Assembly: GCA_000444245.1 (NCBI GenBank)
Contig: ATSW01000621.1
Location: forward strand, 1 to 21,482
DNA length: 21,482 nucleotides
From: Botryllus schlosseri
Taxonomy: Eukaryota; Chordata; Ascidiacea; Stolidobranchia; Styelidae
Direction of reading: 5' to 3'
The stretch's first letter is position 1. Each line of letters starts with the position of its first letter. Positions 1 to 9,800 of the stretch are shown here, one piece after another. The notes under the pieces are model-generated. The model did no database searches, was not told the DNA's origin, and saw nothing but the letters and a program-made list of their open reading frames with translations. Both the position numbers and the translations under genes were made by a program.

Positions 1-1
1 T

Positions 2-139
2 CAAAGTGTACTTCACTATGACAAGAGATATCAATTGAATTTTAAGCTTCAAGAGGAGACGGCAACTCGGCTGAGCTTTGGAAAAAAAGACTTTGACCAC
101 ATTTTAGACAAAACTAAGCAAAGCGTACCCCAAGCTTAA
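2..139 (+). CDS. Probable last coding exon (partial) of a convergent gene, unidentified
   Basis: Reading frame 2 is open from the window edge to a TAA at 137-139, giving 45 residues, while the other two forward frames close within the first 55 bases. The peptide is rich in charged residues (for example QLNFKLQEETATRL and the end KTKQSVPQA) and looks like ordinary coding sequence. An AATAAA lies 144 bases after the stop, which fits a short 3' UTR. The exon is cut by the window start, so neither its 5' border nor the family is known. A chance open frame of this length is possible in A+T-rich DNA. If real, the gene runs tail to tail with the SLC26 gene. Confidence 0.45.
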   Translation, partial: QSVLHYDKRYQLNFKLQEETATRLSFGKKDFDHILDKTKQSVPQA

Positions 140-282
140 TGAATTTCCTATGCCATTGCGTGCCTTTACTTATGCAGACAAATCGGGGCAGTGCCTTGAA
201 TATTCCATACGACATCCGGTTGGTTCTTTCCACCACTAAACACTGTCAGAGAAACAACAAACCTCACAGAATATGTACGACT

Positions 283-288
283 AATAAA
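283..288 (+). terminator. Polyadenylation signal AATAAA of the convergent plus-strand gene
   Basis: AATAAA occurs 144 bases after the TAA at 137-139, followed by TG/T-rich sequence (about 298-345) of the kind found downstream of cleavage sites. It supports the short frame at the left edge being a true 3'-terminal exon. Confidence 0.4.
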
Positions 289-512
289 TGTACTATGAGT
301 TGTATTCATGTAATTTCATCATTCTATACCTCCCTTGTTACTGTATGAACAAGTTTTGATGATGCATCTCAATTTTTTTAGAAGGTTGAACTAAAATAGG
401 GACGCCACGTTGTACTAAATATTGGGAACTCCTGATCTATGGCATATTTCAGTTGCGATATCGAAGACGACTTGATGGATAAATATTTGAAGTTATTTGG
501 AATTTTATATAC

Positions 513-528
513 TTTATTGATATTTATT
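513..528 (-). terminator. Polyadenylation signals (two AATAAA) of the SLC26 gene
   Basis: On the minus strand AATAAA reads at 528-523 and again at 518-513, about 195-210 nt after the TAA stop at 724-722. This sets a 3' UTR of roughly 220-240 nt. The facing signal of the plus-strand gene is only about 230 bp away, so the two transcription units converge closely. Confidence 0.6.
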
Positions 529-721
529 TATGCATATATTTAAAGATATTGCGTCGAGCAGTTCTTTTTCTCGCTTCGGTGCGACTGAGGTTTCAAGAGG
601 CGTCTAAAGCGTTCAGCTTGTAGACATCTTTGTAGGTGCCTCGTCTCGTTATGGTTCTTTACCACTGACGTGTGGGGCTAGGCTGATAGATAGGCTGCGT
701 GCAACCGAACTCGAGTCGAAC

Positions 722-867
722 TTATAAGCGAGTGTCATCTTCTGGCGCATTTTCTGCGTTTCGCATTCGCTGGGAATAAACAAAGGCGTCGTGGGTGGAT
801 ACGAAGGTCGCGTCTTTTCCTGCCCCGTCCATGAATCCGCTTCTGACAAGTTGCCCGCGGACATCAT
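722..867 (-). CDS. SLC26 exon 14: end of STAS and C-terminal DTRL (residues 659-706, stop)
   Basis: The acceptor is AATTTAG and the AT start completes Asp659 from the G ending exon 13. DDVRGQLVRSGFMDGAGKDA is followed by TFVSTHDAFVYSQRMRN, the family's GFFxxxxxxxxFpTiHDAVxyA block. The protein ends APEDDTRL and TAA at 724-722. The last four residues match the class I PDZ ligand pattern S/T-x-hydrophobic. Confidence 0.93.
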
Positions 868-3800
868 CTAAATTCCCCGAAAATATTTAGGGTTTGAAGA
901 GACTCTTCGAGGTACGGAGCTTCAACAGCTGAATAATATATTCATATTGAAATAAACCAAAATATTTTCGGGGGTTATCGTCAGAAACTATTAGCAGAGA
1001 TTTGACAAAAAACATCGTATACCATAACAGTCGTATCACAAAATATATTTTGTGGTATTTCGTGTCGAGTCGGATGATTAACACTTAGCAAAACTGTTAC
1101 GAAATTGTCGAAATTCATGTGGCCCAGAAAGCCACCGATATTGTTTCAAACTACTCGAAGTAGCAAATGAAAGAGTAATGCCATTTCTACTCGATTACAA
1201 GTGAAAGTAGTGATGTCCAAGATATTCTAAAACTACTCGTAGTGATTTCCAAGACTTGCCAAAATTACTCGAAGTAGCGAATGAAAGGTACTCAAGTTAA
1301 TAGGTTTTAAAAGTAGCTTTGGTCGAGGTTTTGCATATTTTAAGTAGTTCGTTAGAACCTGATTAGTAAAAATAGTCTGACGCATGACCACTGAAGTAAG
1401 CCTGAAGTGTAGGGTTGCCATATTTTGAGATGCGGAAAGGATGACACTTTTCACAGGTTGCAGAATGTTACTACAGCGGACGAGTAAACGGTGATCATTA
1501 TATTTATACAGCTAATTTCATTGGGTTGACTAAAAAAAAGTCGTTTTTTTGACTTGACTCCCCAATACCCGCTCTTATCTTACTTTTGCCGAGTTGACTA
1601 AATAAAAAGGTCATTTTGCAACTCGACTTCGGAAATACTTGTCGTCCGTCGGTTCTGCCAAAATTTTCCTTCATTCGTGTTCCTTTTTGATATTTTAGGT
1701 TAAAAGAGAGCACAAATTGCTAAAAAGGAGAAGATATGGGCGAAGGGAGAACATTTCCTGAAAAAGGCGTACAAATCTTCCGAAAGGAGGACGTATGGTA
1801 AACCTACCCAAAGACAAAACAGTACTCGAGGACACCAGAAGTTGTCGAAATAAAGGCGATAACGTTCGCAATTGAGAAACGAAATATTTGAAAGTAATTC
1901 TACTTTCAACTCGACCTGACATGCAGAAACGTGGTTGCTACGTCGAGCATCACAATTTCTATTATCGAAGGGGATCGAACAGATTCTCATAGCAGAATGG
2001 GACAACAGGAAATCTTTCAGATTTACCAAATTATATTTGAATTTGATAAATAGCTATAATTACAATTAAAATGGCAGCACAGAAGCATTTAGATTCGACT
2101 TCTAGATTTACGGCATTTCGTTCTAATTAGTTTAACTAGACTACTAGAATTATCTTGTTGTGTAAGTATGTCTCATAAATCATGTCAGCAGCACATCGGC
2201 GTCCACTCTGAAAGGTCCCTCACCGTTGCAGTTCGTGAGCAGAAACCTGATCTCCAACTTTCGAAATGAATCGTGCAGCTGTCGTAGAAGTTTCCCGCCC
2301 GCGTAGTCAACAAATCCGAAAGAGGCGCAGTCAACAATGACCGTGTGGCATGGCAGTTGCTGATTATTACCTGCGGCGGGATCACAGTCAGGAATGTCGA
2401 GGAACGTATCCCGATATCTTGTTGTTGGTTTATGTTTTGAGCCTTGCTACCGATAACCATACTTAGATAGAGTACTTTTGTGGAGACTTCCTGGTTACAA
2501 ACCTGGCGTTTTTCTGTATAATTGCAGGCCAAAATCAGGAAAAAACTGATGTTCGTTTGTGTTAATTGTAGGCCGAAATTGTACCTTTGAGTAGGTCATA
2601 CTGCGGGAGTATATATGGTAATAGACAACATTGTGTATTTCACGCCCATATTCGGATACGAGATATGACTTCGTATTGCAATTATCACGAGTCTTTATAA
2701 GCGCATGTTTAGCTGACTCGAGATGAGATTCATGTAAACCTACAACTGAATACGTTTGAATAAACAATATAATCGTACGAAGAACTACCACGGCAGTGAA
2801 CCAGGACAGTCTCTCAGATAAGTACCAGACAGCTTACAATCTAATATTGGACAGCTACCTTCTGAGTTATAGTTCACAGAGACATAAATACCTAATTCAT
2901 TGCAATACCTGGTTTCGTCGGAGGATCTTCTACTTCTATGGCAACGTTGGTTACACCTGTGCGATACGGAGCCTCTCTTGAAACGCCGTCTGAGCAAAAA
3001 AGGATGCATTTTAGAATGAACGCATTCACCGACTGGAGCCGCGCGTGGACCAGACCTCATCCAATTCAATGAAGAGCTTTTGTTGTTATTCAGATTTTCA
3101 TTTTGTTTCTTCCCTTCTGCCTCTTTCTTCTGCGCGATCACTTCACCTTAATGCGTAAAACAGTCCATTGCAGCATCTGCTTCGTCACATCGTTATTGGC
3201 AGGGTTAGTGTCATCAATCTCCTACTTATTATGCAGACATTGTCACATGCACATATCAATTTCGCAAAACTATTATTGACTATCTGATAGAACGGCGTGA
3301 TTATGTGTTTCTTATTATGCATGTCACGAAATGTATTTGCTTAAAATCTATGAATAAACATGGAACAATATTGTTAAGCAATTCTATCATGACTAAATGA
3401 ATTTCCCGTACTCGAGGCTTCATAGAAATTGTATCCAAAACTAAGATAACAATAAAAATAACGTGAAATGTATTAAACTTATTTAAACAAGGGTTTCGCA
3501 CTTATAGCGTTAAATTTATACCGTACCCGAAGATTTAATACAAACCGAGTTCCTGACATGTTTTGTTATTCTCATGTCTGAGAAGAGCAATCTTACTTGG
3601 ATTAAATCCCACGGCGCTCAGTAGCTTGCGTTTGAAAAAGTCTTTGTTCGCGTAGTACAAGGAAGCATGCATTTTCACTATTACAGTTCCCGATGAGTCG
3701 GTTAGCTGCGAAATTGAACCGACATTATGGATCAAATTTGACATCAATCTCGCGTAGAAATGCAATAATTCTCACCTATATAGGCAGGGTTTTGAACTAC

Positions 3801-6800
3801 CGTTTTACAATGAGTAGGCTATCTACATGGAATAGCCTCAGAGCAATAGGTCTCGACTAGGGCCATGGCAGAGGTTCTTGACCGAGGTAAATATTCATTA
3901 TAATCTTTTTGCTTTGCGTGAAAATCATGTTTTAATGGTTTTGGTTTTACCACTGATGTTATGCATAGTCGATTTTGTGCACCGGTATTCAATAGTAATA
4001 TGTTAGATATGTCAGTGGGAGACTGCCACTGGTAGTTTTGTTTTCGTGAACAATAGGCTATGTCAAAATTTAGTGTTCGCCAAGGCTTGCATATTAGCGT
4101 AAGGGTTCGCCAGGTTAGTAAAGGTAGGTTTACCATATTTTGGGAATTTGAAAAGAGGACACTTTATCAAAATTTTCACACTTGAAATACTGGAGTAAAA
4201 TTCTGAAAAAATAGTAAATTTTTCCCGACTTTGTGGTCGGTTGACTAAAAAAAGGTCAACTTTCCAGCTCAACTCCAGAAATACCCATTTCTATCAGGTT
4301 TTCCGTTCGTTGGCTTTTACGAAATGTATTGTTAACGCCCTTTTAAGATTTGAGCAATAGGGAGTGTTGTCGAACTTACGTAATTCCCTGAACTGAGACC
4401 CGATAAGACCTTTGTGAGTCGTATATTTTGTCGTGTGAACGTAGATAACAAAATATGAAATCGTACGATGTTTTGGGCATGCACTCTCTCGTGGCTATGA
4501 GAGATATACGCATGTAATATCACGTATAGACATTCATTCATTCATTCATTCATTCATTCATTCATTTTCGCTGATTCGGAAGTCCGTGGCATTGCCGTAC
4601 GTGATTCAATAAAGTTACAAGTCGTGGAGACAGAAACAAAATATATTCGTCAGTGTGATCCATCGAATACGTGTGCAATAGACAGGCTTCGTGATACGTC
4701 AGCCAACAAGGCCGTACGGCGTGGTTACGCCGGTCCGTCGAACGCAAGAAGAAACACGCAGCGAATTGTAAACGCAACCTTCTGGAGTCAGATTATGCAA
4801 CTATAACATCTACAAACATTCGCTCTGCGTTATATTGACTAAACAAAAGATCATTTTTACGGCTCAAGTCCCGAAAAGCACGCCGGACCGTTACATGGCC
4901 GCTGATTTCCTATATCTCAGTCCAATTTCCTCGTGCATTTAACCAAAATTCTCAAGAAAAGAGGATATTTAGGCGTTCTCCGAGGACACTTTCAAAAATG
5001 TCATGAAAGAGGAAAAATCCTCTCATGGTATGGTAACCTTAAGTCAAGGTTAAGAACCATCGACAGGTTTCGATTTTTCTCATGTAACGAAAATATCCTG
5101 CAAATATGGAACGCACACTGAAAACAGAGTGGAACGGTTCTCAAGCAATGTTCTCTGATAACACGCCGAGTACGTGATAATGAGAAAAACAATTCCGTCA
5201 CAATCGCCTCACTTTATCTTGACTCACATTTCGATACCGTCCCTTGGCTTTGTAAATGTCCGTGTTCTCGATGTTAGCGAGTATCTCAAAGCGAGGCAGT
5301 TGAGTTCTGGCAATGACTGTAGCGATCGCAAAGACAGTGCCGACCAGCAAGCCCAAGTCAACGCCGAGAAGGAGAACTGCAAGCCAAGTCGTGATCCATA
5401 CGGCCTGCAAAAATGAATTCCAGGTTAAAGAGGTATGATTTAACTTATCTGTACTTGCACACTGCACAGTAACAGTATCGGTTTATTAATAATTTCATTA
5501 TTTCAAAACACCACAAGATTACGATACCGCGAAACGATAGGAAGGTGCACACTGGATGGAAAGACACATGAGATCATATAAAACGACTAGTAAGGAAAAT
5601 GAATGACGCATGTGTCGATAGGCGAAGTTGATATGTCAGATCGAGGTCCGATAATCTTGACGGCTGACTAGTAATCATTCAGTAGAAATTGCATATATTT
5701 CGAGTGCACAAGGCACACCCAAAACACTTGCTCAATCAGAACAACAGTTACTTGGATTGAGCAAAAGGGTGAGCTTTCACTTTTTTTTAAATTTACCAAG
5801 GCAACATCAATTTACAACGGGTAATTATACATGCGTAAATGTCAATAATACAAGGAGCTTCTTAGTGTTGACGAACACGAACATACGCATATGATAAATA
5901 TAAGCCAAAAATTTCGCGTTTGAGCAATCGAAGTAGGCTATCCGGCGTATATGCACTTTCGAGGTGTATATTGGCGCACCTACAAGCAACAGACTAAACA
6001 CTGTCGTAAAAGTCACTCACGAAGTCAAGTTTTGAGGTCTTGAACATCGTCTTGAGATTCGCCAATTGTCCGACAATGCCGAACAGGCCGACGATGATGA
6101 TACTCGCCAGAACAGAACGAGGCAAGGGCTCGAATATTGGACCAAGCACAAGGATGACGATGAGAACGATGACTACTGAGATGATGCCGACAACCTGGAA
6201 TATGGCATTCTTGGAGAATAGTGATCATAGTTTGAGATTCACGTGCTATAGGTCTTGGCAAAATTTCGTAAATGAGCGATTCGATTCTTAATCGAGAGAT
6301 CTTAATTTTTCATCCAACCGAAACACATCAAACAGACAGCAGTAGTGGTGGTACAGAAAATATGCATGTACTGCACACGCACAGTATTCGGTATCAGATA
6401 GGAATGATCGATACGACCTTGGAGGTCAACAATAGTCTGATCACACCAGCATCAAACAGGTACAGTGGTACACTGGTCTCTATACACAGTCTGGCTTCAA
6501 GTCTATAGTCGAGTATTCGATTGACGACAGTAGGAATGATTTTATGCAACCACCAAGAATGTAACGCCAGTTCTACATCACATCAGAGATTAATAGGTAT
6601 TTTTTCGACCTTTGGTAACGTATTTCATTGCACTTTGTGACAATGCTGCGGGTCCATCANGACTTCACAGATACCCGATTTCCACTAACTACATGTTTCG
6701 TATGTTGGGATACGACTAATAAAGGTTTCAAGGCTTCCGCCTTGGAAAATAGTTTTGAAACTATAGTTAGACGACTAGAAAATATTCACCTTTTCCAAAT

Positions 6801-9800
6801 TAGACTAGAATTCGAATTAAAGTTACAGTTTTTTTTTCATATCTGATTAGAACTAGAATTATTGAATTCGCGACTTGCTGACCAGTAGATCTTATTCATA
6901 CCATTAATGAGAGCAATGCTCACCTGAGTCTGGCCACCTGTGTTGTCCTGGATTTCGCATCTCGCCAAAGCTGCTGCGCTTGGAAAGCAGAGGAAAAACG
7001 AAGGAATCAAATTTGCCGCACCGTAAGCAGCCAGCTCCTGAAGTTAGGACCAGTTGTTATGAAAGTCAACCGGGTTCTAAGAAATATACTAACCTGATTA
7101 GGGTCGACTGTGTAACCGTGTCGTATGGCGTAGAGTTTCGACAGAGAAACGCTAATTGCAAATCCCACAACCGCGATCGCAAATCCGTCACCGATTATGC
7201 TCCCTAAGATGGAGAAGTCTGGTAATTGCGGTGCTGGGAACCTGTCAAGCAATAGGAATAAAATCATAGATCATGGGTATAGGCTGTGATGCGTAGTCAC
7301 AAAAAGTCAGTACCGAATTATTACTTCTACTACTTCGGAGTTCTGAGGTTGCCTTTGTCTACTTGCACCATTCACTCAAGTGGTTCTCTTTTTAGCCTAC
7401 TTCCACTTCTAGTTTAACAGTTTTTACACAAAACTACGTCATGTACTTTGGATTTGAAAAGTAGAAAGCCGATTTGTCACTAGATTGCATCGCATTTATG
7501 ACCTAAATTGTCATAAGAACCGCGTGAAATAGATCCTAAATCACGGACTCACTGGGACAGTATAGTTTCCTTCATTCCCGACTTCCAATTTTTTTCAGGT
7601 CTTCATTCCCAACAACCTAAAATCCTTCTATTCAACCCTTGAAAATGCTCCCTCCAATAAAATTTGTTTAGACTTTGTTTCGTAAGGACTTTTTGTTGAT
7701 GCAAGTCAAGACGACCCAGGATTGATAATGACGACCTGTGTGAAGAAAACCAATGAATGTGTCAGCTGCTCATGATGTTTCAGAGAAAACGTGAATGAGA
7801 AGTCAAGTTAACTATATGGTCGCATTTTCCTTTAACTTCAGTTTTATCAAACTTTGAGTTCACCGGCTGGATGTCACGGACAAACTATTTGCTTATTCGA
7901 GTACACCCAATATCTCAGAGGCGTCTGGCAGTAGAGATCAACAATCGCCTTTTACTGTAACATAAAACTTCTTGTTTACCGGTGTATTGCAAAATTTTGC
8001 GAAAGCTTTATAGCACGTTATGCTCGTGATACACGTGTTTCTGACCCCAATATTGATAATGCATAATTCAGAATGAGTTTTCGTAAGCAAAACGAGATAA
8101 AATTAGCGACGCATGCAGTTCAGACCAGTAAACGTAACCGTAATCGTGCTGTTATGCCACCGTATATATTTATATACTGTATGTATTTATTTTGCAAGTT
8201 CGTTTGTTCCCCACAAGAAACCCCTGAATTCCCCACCGGTTGGGAACCATTGAACCATAGTACATAGTCAGTAACGATAGGCCGACTTCTACGTTCTATG
8301 ATTTCTCAGGCTTTGTCTGTTCACTGCCTGCTCGAGCGGTTATGCATTGAGACTTTTTCTACTTTTACTAGACAGTTTCGTTAGCAAAACGACCCCCTTT
8401 CGCGATTTGGATTTTGAAAGGTATAACGCAGTTTTGGGATAAGTTCGCACCGCGTTTATAAGTCATACTGTCGCACGAAAACCGCGTTACATAGTCGCGA
8501 TTATACATCTTGTAATTTAGACAGTAGCCACCACCGATTAACTGCTAAAAGTATGTGACCCCTTTACAAAGTTTACCCGTTGAAAGTACTTACTTTAGTA
8601 CTTTTCAGGCCTTTCATTTTCGACTTCCACTTGTAACAGTTTTGACATGTCTTTACAATGGCTATCTACTTGTAATTGAGTATAAATTTACTGCGTTTGT
8701 TCTACTTCTACTTGATTAACAACACTGGTTACTCTGACCACCTCTAGATGTAGTTCTTTTCATTGCAGAAAGTCNTATTCGGTCAGAATCAAGTTATGCT
8801 GTATTATTATTCTTACCCGGTGGGCACATCGTCGACTACGTTTACAGCGAAACGATCCTTGAAGTTTCCGAAATGCGACGCCAAGATCGCCACGATCACG
8901 ATGATAACCTCAGTTGGGATCGGAAACTTCAGACTGTCCCTGAAGATACGATAGGTTCTGCTTATGTTTTATGTTGTCACTGCAAACTACTTGTACTGCA
9001 AGTTCGAGTTAAAGATATTTAGAAACGCCTTGCATGGGATTACCGAGTTCTGAACGTAACTTCCTACACTTTGTGTTCAAGAGTGTGTGTATTCGCGCCC
9101 AAAGGGTGGTGTAGGAAAACAGAACCCCCTCAAAGACATCAAGCACACTTTTTAAGCCAAATGATGCTTGACAAATTAGAATAAGCACATGGAGTTCTTA
9201 GGAACGTATGCCCGTAGTCGCGTATGATTTTTATACCATGAATCAATCGCAATTGTCTCTTCCGTAAAGAATAGTCGACTCCGCTTAACTCGGACAGTTT
9301 GGTTCCGCTCACCTATGACCGAATTAAGCGGAAATCAATTGTTCGCTTCGTGGTCGGCTCGTGCGTAAAGGTCCACAATGCATTAAGAATACGGTATTGT
9401 TGTGTAATATATGAATTGCAGCTGAACTATACTGCAGTAATTCGCACAGATCGCACAAAACGAACATTATTTATACATTATGATTACAGTTGTATCAGGG
9501 ATATATAGTGCTCTAGATATCCCTGAGTTGTATTAACAGTATTTTCAATATCAAAGCATTCAACACATACTGTACACTTTATTACTGTGTAACTGACGGC
9601 AATAACTAAGCTATAGTGATTGAATATATATACAGAGAAAGAAAAACACCGATTGCTAACGATGATTGGCTCGAACCGTGCAATAATCAAGTTAAAACAC
9701 TCAAATAAGGAAATACTGTTTATTGGCTAACAAGTGGATGTAACATTCGATCTACACCCCGAGAGCGGTAGCTAGGCCTACTGATTGCGTGTAACGCCTT

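Larger units (their letters stand above)
868..2223 (-). other. SLC26 intron 13
   Basis: The donor is GTGAGG and the acceptor AATTTAG; 1356 bp. It contains the TACTCGAAGTAG repeat cluster (about 1145-1325) and a small MITE (1410-1806). The rest is A+T-rich with no further coding signal. Confidence 0.8.
3706..5227 (-). other. SLC26 intron 10
   Basis: The donor is GTGAGT and the acceptor TTTCGCAG; 1522 bp. It is filled mostly by the repeats at 3872-4125 and 4124-5041. Confidence 0.85.

Noticed and set aside
7375-8510. Paired terminal repeats of a larger element in intron 6
   Set aside because: The direct copies are too diverged and lack defined ends or a flanking duplication; a twice-inserted small repeat explains them better.
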